A stretch of DNA of 42,905 bases from Paraburkholderia oxyphila NBRC 105797. Lineage in GTDB: Bacteria; Pseudomonadota; Gammaproteobacteria; Burkholderiales; Burkholderiaceae. The stretch's first letter is position 1; the number at the start of each line of letters is the position of its first letter. A model generated the notes under the pieces. It was not told the origin of the DNA, did not search any database, and saw only the letters and a list, made by a program, of their open reading frames with translations. Below, piece after piece: positions 7,975-15,539 of the stretch. The stretch spans positions 1-42,905 of the forward strand of contig NZ_BAYD01000090.1 in NCBI RefSeq assembly GCF_000685075.1. The letters run 5' to 3'. A program made the position numbers and the translations under genes.

Positions 7975-8908
7975 AGCCACGGCCGCAGCGCCGCGCAGCG
8001 TCGACGGCCTGCGCGAACTCATGGTGCGCATCGGGCGCGGCGAGGCGAATCTTTCTCTTGGCGGCAAGGCGAACTCAGTGCTCGCGCGGCTGCTCGAGCA
8101 GCCGGAGGAAGTTGCCGTGCGCACGATCACGGATCTGGCCACGGCATTGGGCGTGAATGCGTCAACACTCACGCGCCTCACCACGAAGCTCGGCTATACA
8201 GGCTTCGCCGATTTTCAGGGCGTGTTCCGTGACAGCCTCGCGCAACGGCATCGCCATTTCTATACGCACCAGGCCGAACGGCTCGTTGCCGGAAAGAAGC
8301 CGCGCGGGCAATCAGCCGAGACCCACCGCACGTCGCCCGAGGTCGAAGTCGTCACCCAGCTCGCGCACGAATCGATCGCCAACGTCGACGCCTTTCTCTC
8401 CCGGCTCTCGCCCGCCGATCTGCACGGCGCGGCCGCGCTCCTTGCCCTTGCGCCGCGCGTGCGCGTACACGGCTTGCGCCAGTTCAGCGCCTTGGCGAGC
8501 TTTCTTTGCTACGGCCTCGGCATGATCCGCACGGACGTGGCCTTGCTCGACGCGCAAGGGCTCGGCGTGGCCGAGGGCCTCGCGCAGTTGCAGCCCGGCG
8601 ATGTGGTGGTGGTCACGAGCGTCGCGCCCTACACCCGCAGCGTGGCCGAAGCCGCCGTAGCCGCCGCCGACGCCGGGATGACCGTGATTGCGATCACCGA
8701 CACGCTCGCCTCGCCACTCGTGCCGCCCGCGCGCCATACGTTCCTGATTCCGCATGAGAGCAGCTTCTTCAGCAACAGCATGGGCGCGTATCTGATCTTC
8801 TGTGAAGGATTGCTCAATCTGGTCGCAACGCATCTGGGCAAGCAGTCCCTGCAGGCGCTTGCGCGGCGTGAACGGCTCATTACGGCGCTGGGCATCGAGT
8901 CGGAATGA
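7898..8908 (+). CDS. RpiR/MurR family transcriptional regulator
   Basis: A 336-residue regulator with an N-terminal RpiR-type HTH (about residues 35-115; ITDLATALGVNASTLTRLTTKLGYTGFADF is the recognition region) and a C-terminal SIS domain (about 150-290; ARVRVHGL, LGVAEGLAQLQPGDVVVVTSVAPYTRSV, IAITDTLASPL). SIS domains in this family bind phosphosugars or other small ligands. It is the last gene of the ABC/C45 operon and probably regulates it through the CGCAAA repeats at 4574-4640 (inference). ATG 7898 gives a 77-base overlap with the preceding gene and has no clear ribosome site; ATG 8021 is a shorter alternative that would remove the overlap but trims the HTH domain start. Confidence 0.86.
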   Translation: MDTDKHKTRRTGARPAGNRDEAQALEATAAAPRSVDGLRELMVRIGRGEANLSLGGKANSVLARLLEQPEEVAVRTITDLATALGVNASTLTRLTTKLGYTGFADFQGVFRDSLAQRHRHFYTHQAERLVAGKKPRGQSAETHRTSPEVEVVTQLAHESIANVDAFLSRLSPADLHGAAALLALAPRVRVHGLRQFSALASFLCYGLGMIRTDVALLDAQGLGVAEGLAQLQPGDVVVVTSVAPYTRSVAEAAVAAADAGMTVIAITDTLASPLVPPARHTFLIPHESSFFSNSMGAYLIFCEGLLNLVATHLGKQSLQALARRERLITALGIESE

Positions 8909-8955
8909 CGAGGCGAGGCCTGCGGAAATGGGCCGCTTGCGAATGTTGCAGGCGC

Positions 8956-9999
8956 CTACCGCAAACGGCCGAGCGCGAGATTCCCGCGCGGCATCGTAGC
9001 GCGTTTGAGGCGCAATGCGGGGGCCTCGATGCGTCGCCAGCTTGCAAGGGCGAGCGGTGCGCAAATTACCGTAACGCACACGAAAGCCACCAGTGGCGCG
9101 ATTGACGGCACCCAATGCGCGGTCAGTTGCATGACGGGCCATCCATACAAATAGAGACCATAGGAAAGATCGTCGCGCATGCGCAGCTTCGCAAGCCATG
9201 GAGACTGCAGTTGTCCGCAATAAAGGATGAGGTAGGCCCCCATCGTCGATATCACCGCACGCAATACGTTCTGAGGCCCAAACAACGCCGCAACAAACAC
9301 GATGAGCGCGACAGCGGCCAGGGACCCACGCAGAGGAATGCGCTCACGGAACACGTAGAAACACACGCCGGACAGATACATCGACGCGAACCAGATCATG
9401 AAGCCCGACACGCCGAAGAACGGCAACCCCTCGGCGCCGCGTTGATGCGGGGCGCCGAGTATCGCGGCGACATTGACGACGACTGCCAGCAGCAACAACG
9501 CCCAGCGCCGTTTCACGACGCCGCACAGGCCGAGTACGGTCAGCAGTAGATAGCAACGGAGTTCGAACGTAATCGTCCACATCGCCCCGTTGACCGACTG
9601 AACGGGCGACCCCGCGAACACAGGGGGCGTGCGCGGCTGGCGCAACCCGATCAGGTCGGCAATGAACTTGTAAGGCGACCACTCGGCAAAATAGTGCTGC
9701 GTACTTGCACCCAGCGGGCCGACGACGAGCACCGACAACGCCGACGCCACGACAAACGCCGGATAAAGACGGAGTGCCCGCTTTTTCAGGAATGCCAGTG
9801 CCAGCGGCTCGTGCGACCAGCTCTGCGCCGTGAGATAGCCGCTCAGCAGAAAGAAGCCGCAAACGCCGATGGTCCCGGCCGACATGGCCGACGACATGCG
9901 CTCCAATGGATCTGGAGAGCCGAGCAGTTCGAACGAGTGAGAATAGATAACGGCGACCGCGAATAGCAGCCGCAAAAGGTTGTAGTTGTTGTTATGCAC
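8956..9999 (-). CDS. Acyltransferase 3 (OafA/NodX-type) membrane protein
   Basis: A 347-residue integral-membrane acyltransferase-3 protein with about ten hydrophobic segments. It starts MHNNNYNLLRLLFAVAVIYSHSFELLG, which carries the conserved N-terminal R and the catalytic-site His (YSHS), and has the GVCGFFLLSGYLTAQS motif near residue 45 (the family's FFVISGYL). Such proteins O-acetylate or otherwise acylate surface polysaccharides such as O-antigen. No polysaccharide genes surround it, so the target is unknown. It has its own promoter at 10036-10063 and ends tail-to-tail with the RpiR gene. Confidence 0.85.
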   Translation of the reverse strand: MHNNNYNLLRLLFAVAVIYSHSFELLGSPDPLERMSSAMSAGTIGVCGFFLLSGYLTAQSWSHEPLALAFLKKRALRLYPAFVVASALSVLVVGPLGASTQHYFAEWSPYKFIADLIGLRQPRTPPVFAGSPVQSVNGAMWTITFELRCYLLLTVLGLCGVVKRRWALLLLAVVVNVAAILGAPHQRGAEGLPFFGVSGFMIWFASMYLSGVCFYVFRERIPLRGSLAAVALIVFVAALFGPQNVLRAVISTMGAYLILYCGQLQSPWLAKLRMRDDLSYGLYLYGWPVMQLTAHWVPSIAPLVAFVCVTVICAPLALASWRRIEAPALRLKRATMPRGNLALGRLR

Positions 10000-10035
10000 G
10001 CGCTTATGATTTTTGTGTCCCCGTAGATAGCGCGG

Positions 10036-10063
10036 ACTATATCATTATTCAGCGTCGTGCCAA
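10036..10063 (-). promoter_or_regulatory. Sigma70 promoter of the acyltransferase gene
   Basis: On the minus strand TTGGCA (10063-10058), a 16-bp spacer and TATAGT (10041-10036) match the sigma70 consensus well, 37 bases before the start codon at 9999. Confidence 0.55.
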
Positions 10064-10076
10064 GGCGCATTTCGGC

Positions 10077-10109
10077 GGCCGATAAAGCCGTACGCTACGG
10101 CTATCGGCC
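10077..10109. terminator. Two-part hairpin downstream of fucU
   Basis: GGCCGATA (10077-10084) pairs with TATCGGCC (10102-10109), and inside it GCCGTA pairs with TACGGC around a 3-base loop; two unpaired A residues separate the stems. It lies 15 bases after the fucU stop in the minus direction. No T tract is present, so termination strength is uncertain. Confidence 0.5.
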
Positions 10110-10123
10110 ATCGCAAACGTTTG

Positions 10124-10591
10124 CTATGCGGAGCGCGGCGCGTCCGGCGCAAGCAGCACGCCCTTCGCGAACACGAAGCAGCCATAGCCGCGCGTTTCGC
10201 CCGTGGCGATCACGCAGTACGCCTGGCGTGCGCGGGCATAGAAGGCGTGGCGCTCGATCGGCGCGAACGGCACCGCGCGTCCCTCGGCGGCATCGACCTC
10301 GGCTTGCACCTCGCGCTGCACGGCCGGAATCGTGCCGGGCTCCCCCACCACTTCCATGCGCATCGCCGGCGACGTCACGAAGGTGTCGAGCGGCAGCACG
10401 GACAGGATGGCACGCACGGCGCGTGGCGCATCGGCGCCGTCGATGCGCAGGAGCTTGCCCGAGATAGTTGCGCGCGCAACTGAATCGGCGGGAAAATTCG
10501 CGTCGCAAACCACGAGCTCGTCGCCGTGGCCCATGGCGCGCAGCGCCTGCAACACGTCGGCGTTCAGAAGCGGATCCAGATTTTTCAGCAC
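10124..10591 (-). CDS. fucU: RbsD/FucU family sugar mutarotase (fucose mutarotase)
   Basis: A 155-residue protein matching FucU: it opens VLKNLDPLLNADVLQALRAMGHGDELVVCDANFPA, with the conserved catalytic His (GHGDE) and Asp (DANFP), and ends with the family's ETRGYGCFVFAKGV. FucU interconverts alpha and beta anomers of L-fucose or related sugars. The start is a GTG at 10591, chosen because an AGAGGAG site lies seven bases upstream and the protein begins exactly at the family N-terminus; the longer upstream frame to 10822 has no homology. No other fucose gene is in the window, so it is an orphan here. Upstream, 10592-10898 (307 bp) holds no gene I can support. Confidence 0.88.
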   Translation of the reverse strand: MLKNLDPLLNADVLQALRAMGHGDELVVCDANFPADSVARATISGKLLRIDGADAPRAVRAILSVLPLDTFVTSPAMRMEVVGEPGTIPAVQREVQAEVDAAEGRAVPFAPIERHAFYARARQAYCVIATGETRGYGCFVFAKGVLLAPDAPRSA

Positions 10592-10898
10592 GGTTGTCTC
10601 CTCTGTTGACTCACGGCGCCTATGATCGATGAAAGTGCGCCTCAGGTCGCCCACCGACTCGCGTCCGGCCAGCGCTGGATTAGCAGCCGATGCAATTGTA
10701 TCGTTCGTGGCCGTCTTGCATGCCGGCTGGTGTTTGGCGCCGAAAGGCGCTGGGCGGTAGAGGGAGCGCGGATGACAGTTAGTTGCACAATTCCCGGAAA
10801 CCCGCAAACCCGTTTGATCCACTCAGGACGCCCGCCATAGGCCTACGTTGTCCTGCCCTCTCTAGCCAACGTCGCGCACCGCGAAGAATGCCGCTGCG

Positions 10899-11399
10899 TT
10901 ACACCGGCAGCGCATGCGTCGAGAGAATCTCCTTGAGCACCATGAAGCTGCGCACCTGCCGCACGCCGGGCAGATACAGCAACTGCTCCGCGTGAAGCTG
11001 GTTGAAACTCTCGTTGTCGCGCGTGCGCACGAGCATGAAGTAGTCGAACTCGCCGGTCACGACGTGGCACTCGACGCACCCCGACACCTTGCGCGCGGCC
11101 TTCTCGAATGCACTGAACGCCTCGGGCGTCGAGCGATCCAGCACGAAACCGATCACGACCAGCATCCCCGCGCCTAGCGCCTTTGGGTCCAGCAGCGCGA
11201 CGATGCCCCGTATCAATCCCATCTCCTTGAGCCGTTCGACGCGCCGCAGGCACGCGGGCGCGCTCAGCTTCACCCTGGCAGCGAGGCTCACGTTCGAGAT
11301 GGACGCGTCCGCTTGCAGATGCTTCAGGATCGCGCGGTCGATACGATCCAATGCCGGTAGTGCATCTGACGCGGCTGCCGATTGCTTGCTTAATTTCAT
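10899..11399 (-). CDS. acdR: Lrp/AsnC-family regulator of ACC deaminase
   Basis: A 166-residue Lrp-type regulator. It has an N-terminal AsnC HTH (about residues 15-75; LDRIDRAILKHLQADASISNVSLAARVKLSAPACLRRVERLKEMGLI) and a C-terminal RAM ligand-binding domain (about 80-155; GEFDYFMLVRTRDNESFNQL). It is divergent from acdS, which is the known arrangement of acdR/acdS in Burkholderia, Pseudomonas and related bacteria, where AcdR activates acdS in response to ACC. GGAG precedes ATG 11399. The 194-bp shared region contains a spaced inverted repeat at 11488-11532. Family and role are well supported by context. Confidence 0.9.
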   Translation of the reverse strand: MKLSKQSAAASDALPALDRIDRAILKHLQADASISNVSLAARVKLSAPACLRRVERLKEMGLIRGIVALLDPKALGAGMLVVIGFVLDRSTPEAFSAFEKAARKVSGCVECHVVTGEFDYFMLVRTRDNESFNQLHAEQLLYLPGVRQVRSFMVLKEILSTHALPV

Positions 11400-11487
11400 T
11401 GCGCATCACTCCAGTTTTACAAACTAATCCTGTTTATCCTGGTGGTTTTATGCCTCAAAAGTAGGCCTCATGGATTTTTTTCGCAAG

Positions 11488-11532
11488 CACATTTCGCGCA
11501 CATCGGCCTAGCATTTTTCAGGCGGAATGTGC
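11488..11532. promoter_or_regulatory. Spaced inverted repeat in the acdR-acdS intergenic region
   Basis: GCACATTTCGC (11488-11498) and GCGGAATGTGC (11522-11532) are inverted copies differing at one base, with centres 34 bp apart, close to three helical turns. The element lies 60-105 bases before the acdS start. It is a candidate AcdR (Lrp-type) site; Lrp proteins bind as octamers to phased half-sites. Functional assignment is inference. Confidence 0.45.
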
Positions 11533-11593
11533 GCCTCAGATGCGCAGCGATCGCAGCCGCTCCCCGCGTGCCACCCTTTTCCGGAGACATTCG

Positions 11594-12610
11594 ATGAACC
11601 TCCAACGCTTTCCCCGTTATCCGTTGACGTTCGGGCCAACGCCCATCCAGCCGCTCAAGCGCCTCAGCGCTCACCTCGGCGGCAAGGTCGAGCTCTATGC
11701 GAAACGCGATGACTGCAACAGCGGCCTCGCGTTCGGCGGTAACAAGACGCGCAAGCTCGAATACCTGATTCCGGACGCGCTCGCACAAGGCTGTGACACG
11801 CTGGTCTCGATCGGCGGCATCCAGTCGAACCAGACCCGCCAGGTCGCCGCCGTGGCTGCGCATCTGGGCATGAAGTGCGTGCTTGTTCAGGAGAACTGGG
11901 TAAACTACGCCGATGCCGTCTACGATCGCGTCGGCAACATCCAGATGTCCCGGATGATGGGCGCCGAAGTGCGGCTCGTGCCGGACGGCTTCGATATCGG
12001 CATTCGCCCGAGCTGGGAGGAAGCGCTCGAGAGCGTGCGCGCGGCGGGCGGCAAGCCGTATGCGATCCCGGCCGGCTGCTCCGAGCATCCGCTCGGCGGA
12101 CTCGGCTTCGTGGGCTTTGCCGAGGAAGTCCGCCAGCAGGAAGCCCAGCTCGGCTTCAAATTCGATTACATCGTCGTGTGCTCGGTCACGGGCAGCACGC
12201 AGGCGGGCATGGTCGTCGGCTTTGCGGCCGATGGGCGCGCGGATCGCGTCATCGGCATCGACGCTTCGGCGACACCGGAAAAAACGCATGCGCAGATCAC
12301 GCGCATCGCGCGTCATACCGCTGAGTTGGTCGATCTCGGGCGCGCCATCCACGAGCGCGATGTGGTGCTCGACACGCGCTACGGCGGCCCCGAGTACGGC
12401 TTGCCGAACGCAGGCACGCTGGAGGCGATCCGCCTGTGCGCGCGGCTGGAAGGCGTGCTGACGGACCCGGTCTACGAAGGCAAGTCGATGCACGGCATGA
12501 TCGACAAGGTGCGCCGCGGCGAATTCGAGCCGGGTTCGAAGGTGCTGTACGCGCATCTGGGCGGCGTGCCGGCGCTCAGCGCGTATAGCTTCCTCTTTCG
12601 CGACGGCTGA
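11594..12610 (+). CDS. acdS: 1-aminocyclopropane-1-carboxylate (ACC) deaminase
   Basis: A 338-residue PLP enzyme, exactly the usual AcdS length, starting MNLQRFPRYPLTFGPTPIQPL. It converts ACC, the plant ethylene precursor, to 2-oxobutyrate and ammonia. The PLP lysine lies in GGNKTRKLEY (about K51), the Ser of GGIQSNQTRQ binds substrate, and the diagnostic Tyr-Glu pair of true ACC deaminases is present in TDPVYEGKSM (about 294-295), with Leu in AHLGGVPAL. These distinguish it from D-cysteine desulfhydrase, the nearest relative. ATG 11594 has a GGAGA site upstream. Presence indicates a plant-associated lifestyle. Confidence 0.95.
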   Translation: MNLQRFPRYPLTFGPTPIQPLKRLSAHLGGKVELYAKRDDCNSGLAFGGNKTRKLEYLIPDALAQGCDTLVSIGGIQSNQTRQVAAVAAHLGMKCVLVQENWVNYADAVYDRVGNIQMSRMMGAEVRLVPDGFDIGIRPSWEEALESVRAAGGKPYAIPAGCSEHPLGGLGFVGFAEEVRQQEAQLGFKFDYIVVCSVTGSTQAGMVVGFAADGRADRVIGIDASATPEKTHAQITRIARHTAELVDLGRAIHERDVVLDTRYGGPEYGLPNAGTLEAIRLCARLEGVLTDPVYEGKSMHGMIDKVRRGEFEPGSKVLYAHLGGVPALSAYSFLFRDG

Positions 12611-12738
12611 GGCGCGGCAGGCACGGCGCGAACGCCGCTCGTCCGGTCAGGGCCGCAAGGTGCCAAACGGAAGCGAGCCAATACAATGGCTCCTTTAAAT
12701 CCCGACTCAGCCCCCGCAAAAGCGCGCGATTGAGGCCA

Positions 12739-14148
12739 CTACCCGGCAACAGCCACCGGCAGCCGGGTGGTGGCCACGCACGTCAGTCCATGCAACGCGC
12801 ACAACGCGATGAAGGCCCACCCATACGGCCCGAACATCCCCAGAGCGGCATGCACCGGCTCCTTCAACTGCCAGGCAAGCAGCAAGGTGCACAGCGTGGT
12901 CCAGGTGGGCCCGCCGAGCCGCTGGACGATATTCATCGTCGTCGTGGCCATGGGCAGATGCGGCCGCTCGACCGATGCATACGCCGCGGATAGCGACGGC
13001 GCACCGATAGTGCTGAGCCCCATCCCGCGCAAAAAAAGCCCTGCAGCGAGCACAAACGGATGGAGGCCGTTGCTCGCCAGCCAGACAAACGGCAACGTCC
13101 CCACCAGCGCAAGCAATGCGCCACCGAGGGCAAGCTTGCGCACACCGAACCATGTCGTGAGCTTGCCCATCCAGAGATACGTGAGCAGCATGCCCAGCCC
13201 CATCGGCATGAGCATCCAGCCCATTTCGCCGGGCGAGCGTCCACAAGCGTCGATCAGGAACATGGGCACCAGCGCCTGGCCCGCGAACATCGCGCCGTTC
13301 GACAGGAACTGCGTCGAGGCCACGGTGCCGAAGACTGTGCCCCGAAAGAGCCCCAGATCCAGCAGCGCACGATCGCCCTTGCGGCGTTGCACGTACAGAA
13401 AGACCATCAGCAGTGCGACACTGACTGGCAACGCCACTACGCCCACAGGCTCGCCAAGTCGCGCACAACCATAAAGAAAGAGGACCAGCGCTGGCGATAG
13501 CAGCATGAGCCCGATCCAGTCGAGTTCGCGCGGCCGCGTCTGTGATCGGTCGTACGGCAGGAAGCGCCATGCCAGCACGAGTGCGAGCACGCCAATCGGC
13601 AAGTTCAGCAGAAACAGCCAGCGCCAGGAGGCATGCTGCAGGATTGCGCCGGCGACCAGCGGCCCGAGTATTGGGGCTGCGAGCACCGGGACGGCCATGT
13701 AGCCGATCACGCGCGCCATCTGCTTACCCGCCGCGCGCGCGACGATCATCTGCGCCATCGGCGCAAGCAGTCCTCCGCACGCACCCTGCAGCACGCGAAA
13801 CGCGATCAGCGAAGACGCGGACCACGCCATGCCACACAAGGCCGATGCGAGCGTGAAGGCCAGAAAACACCACAGATAAACGGCCTTCGCGCCAATCCGG
13901 TCCACCAGCCAGCCGCTTATCGGCAGAACCAGTGTGAGCGTCAGCAGATAGCCGCTCGTGACCCATTGAATCGTCGCGAGGCTGGTATGGAGGTCCGCTG
14001 CGAGACTCGAAAGCGAGACGTTCACGATGGTCGCATCGAGTTGGGCGAGTAACGAGCCTATCGTCGCTACGGAGATGATCTTCCATTGCGAGGCATCGAG
14101 CCGCCTTGCGGACTCGATACCCTTCACACCGCCATCCCCTTCAGGCAT
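12739..14148 (-). CDS. MFS multidrug efflux transporter, DHA2 family
   Basis: A 469-residue transporter of the EmrB/QacA (DHA2) type with about 13-14 predicted membrane segments. It shows the DHA motif LAQLDATIVNVSLSSLAADL (TM1), WVTSGYLLTLTLVLPISGWLVDRIGAK (motif A) and RVLQGACGGLLAPMAQMIV. It should export hydrophobic drugs or phenolics by proton antiport. I chose ATG 14148 because it overlaps the stop of the preceding isochorismatase-like gene by eight bases, implying translational coupling; the frame is open to 14196. It is the last gene of a MarR-led operon, the usual context for a MarR-repressed efflux pump. Confidence 0.88.
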   Translation of the reverse strand: MPEGDGGVKGIESARRLDASQWKIISVATIGSLLAQLDATIVNVSLSSLAADLHTSLATIQWVTSGYLLTLTLVLPISGWLVDRIGAKAVYLWCFLAFTLASALCGMAWSASSLIAFRVLQGACGGLLAPMAQMIVARAAGKQMARVIGYMAVPVLAAPILGPLVAGAILQHASWRWLFLLNLPIGVLALVLAWRFLPYDRSQTRPRELDWIGLMLLSPALVLFLYGCARLGEPVGVVALPVSVALLMVFLYVQRRKGDRALLDLGLFRGTVFGTVASTQFLSNGAMFAGQALVPMFLIDACGRSPGEMGWMLMPMGLGMLLTYLWMGKLTTWFGVRKLALGGALLALVGTLPFVWLASNGLHPFVLAAGLFLRGMGLSTIGAPSLSAAYASVERPHLPMATTTMNIVQRLGGPTWTTLCTLLLAWQLKEPVHAALGMFGPYGWAFIALCALHGLTCVATTRLPVAVAG

Positions 14149-14422
14149 GGCGCCGATCCAGGGCCTCACAGATGGCCTGCGCCGTGCCGGTTTCACCCAG
14201 CAGCGGGAAGATTCGCAACAGACTGTTCTCGTGGGCTTGCGCGCTCAGGTCGGACATGGCGTCGATCGCAAGCGTCACGTTGAACCCCAGTTCATGCGCC
14301 TGACGCGCGGTGGATTCCACGCCGATGCTGGTCGCAACGCCCGAAAGCACCACCTGCGTGGCACCGCTTGCGCGCAGATACGCCTCAAGATCGGTGCCGG
14401 TGACAATCGTCGTGATGCTCAT
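14141..14422 (-). pseudogene. Internally deleted isochorismatase-family (cysteine hydrolase) gene
   Basis: This 93-residue product has the C-terminal half of an isochorismatase-like hydrolase: TDLEAYLRASGATQVVLSGVATSIGVESTARQAHELGFNVTLAIDAMSDLSAQAHENSLLRIFPLLGETGTAQ. Full-length members are about 190-210 residues. The native-looking beginning MSITTI and a strong AGGAGA ribosome site are kept, yet the segment with the catalytic Asp of the DxQ motif and the catalytic Lys is absent. This looks like an in-frame internal deletion of roughly 100 codons rather than a random remnant. The product is probably inactive as an enzyme, but it is still translatable and coupled to the efflux gene. Confidence 0.7.
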
Positions 14423-14475
14423 GCGTCTCTCCTGCGAGATCGAAAAGAATGGCGTATTGACGGCTTAAATCAGAC

Positions 14476-14937
14476 TCATGCCGAGTCGCCCGATGGCAGG
14501 TTGCCCAATCGGCTGATCAAAGGAATCGCGGCTTCGAGTGCGCGCAGCTCCTCGGGCTGGAAGGTGGCCAGCGCCGCCATCATCCATTCGCGTTTCGCGA
14601 CGCTACGCCTTCTGCGTTCTTCAGCGCCCGAAGCCGTCAGCACAAACAAGATCTGGCGTCCGTCGGTCGGATGCGGGCGCCGCTCGACCAGTCCGTCTTC
14701 TTCGAGGCCCGCCAGGATCACCTTCATCGACTGAGGCTTCATGGCCTCCATACGCGCCAGATCGGCCGTTGTCGCGGGGCCCTGCCGCTCCAGCCTCGCC
14801 AGCGCACCCATCTGCGACAGGTTCAGTTCGTGCGGATTGGCTTCGGAGCGCAGCCTGCGAACGAGCTGGCCCAGTGCCAGCATCAGGTCCGCGGCGAGGG
14901 TGTCGGGAGAAGGGTCGGATTGGCGCGCTCGTTTCAT
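14476..14937 (-). CDS. MarR-family transcriptional regulator
   Basis: A 153-residue MarR-type winged-helix regulator: helices LAADLMLALGQLVRRLR, then NLSQMGALARLERQGPATTADLARMEAMKPQSMKVILAGLEEDGLVERRPHPTDGRQILFVLTASG, which covers the recognition helix and the wing with its conserved D-x-R. It heads an operon with the isochorismatase remnant and the DHA2 efflux gene, the standard layout for a repressor released by the pump's substrate. Direct repeats at 14959-14980 lie just upstream of its start and may be its operator. Confidence 0.9.
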   Translation of the reverse strand: MKRARQSDPSPDTLAADLMLALGQLVRRLRSEANPHELNLSQMGALARLERQGPATTADLARMEAMKPQSMKVILAGLEEDGLVERRPHPTDGRQILFVLTASGAEERRRRSVAKREWMMAALATFQPEELRALEAAIPLISRLGNLPSGDSA

Positions 14938-14958
14938 TCACACATCATAGATATCAAC

Positions 14959-14980
14959 AGTTTATCTTGCAAGTTTATCT
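14959..14980. promoter_or_regulatory. 9-bp direct repeats upstream of marR-type gene
   Basis: AGTTTATCT occurs at 14959-14967 and 14972-14980, 13 bp apart, with a CTTGCAAG palindrome across the gap. It sits 22-43 bases before the MarR start at 14937. A candidate autoregulatory operator, judged by position and symmetry. Confidence 0.4.
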
Positions 14981-15388
14981 GTCTATTTTTCATGCACCTG
15001 TGGACAATGCGACCTGCAATGCATGCCCGCTGCGGCCGACGGTAAATGGTTTGATTGCGCATTGGCGCACGTTGCGTGCGCAGGCACGCTCTGCTTCAGG
15101 CAGTGCGCCGGTGGGAGATGAGGCAAGTTGGCGTTGACGGCGTGCTCGAGTGCGCGCGAGTCCGGCGGGCGACGCGCCTGGCGGCGCCGCAAGGCGGATT
15201 GTCCCTGGAATGCTAACGTCGACCGGTCAAACCGCCCCTATCATCCGGCAGCGGCCGGCGAGACTCCACGCCTCAAAAGGTCGTCCATGAACTGAAGTGT
15301 GCGCCAGCCAACAATCCTGGCCACGAGAGGCCACCTGAGCACACATCGCATGCCTACCATCAAAATTCCAGCCTGGTGGCGGTATCCC
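14981..15388. other. Region without supported genes
   Basis: I see no convincing coding sequence here. The open frames have no conserved motif and no ribosome site. The region separates the MarR operon from the signalling cluster. Confidence 0.5.
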
Positions 15389-15481
15389 ATGACCCCAAAT
15401 CAGTGGCTAGTACTCGGGGCGGTCCTGTTCGGGGCGGCGCTGTGCGCGCTCGTTGCCCTGCTCGTTATCGGGTTCAATTAA
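15389..15481 (+). CDS. Possible 30-residue single-span membrane peptide
   Basis: The ORF encodes MTPNQWLVLGAVLFGAALCA followed by ten more residues, almost all hydrophobic after the first six and ending GFN. This would be a single membrane helix with a short cytoplasmic start. An upstream GGTGGCGG is a weak ribosome site. An in-frame ATG at 15350 would give 43 residues. No homologue is recognised; it is listed because the hydrophobic pattern is regular and the gap otherwise has no gene. Confidence 0.3.
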   Translation: MTPNQWLVLGAVLFGAALCALVALLVIGFN

Positions 15482-15539
15482 ACCCAGGCTGCCACGCCGG
15501 CTACCGGCATTCGTGCGCGCGCATTGCACGCTCGACCCA

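Noticed and set aside
8931..8970. Inverted repeat GGCCGCTTGCG / CGCAAACGGCC as a bidirectional terminator
   Set aside because: The 18-base loop, a mismatch, no T tract and overlap with the acyltransferase 3' end make it too weak to list as a terminator.
10635..11539. Shared 11-mer GTGCGCCTCAG at 10635 and 11529 as a common AcdR site
   Set aside because: Only one 11-base match in GC-rich DNA without symmetry or matching spacing; chance is a sufficient explanation.
11594..12610. D-cysteine desulfhydrase as an alternative to ACC deaminase
   Set aside because: The Tyr-Glu pair in VYEGKSM, the 338-residue length and the divergent acdR favour true ACC deaminase.
12736..12773. 12-bp stem at the end of the DHA2 efflux gene
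   Set aside because: It spans the last codons of the coding sequence and lacks a T tract; not convincing as a terminator.
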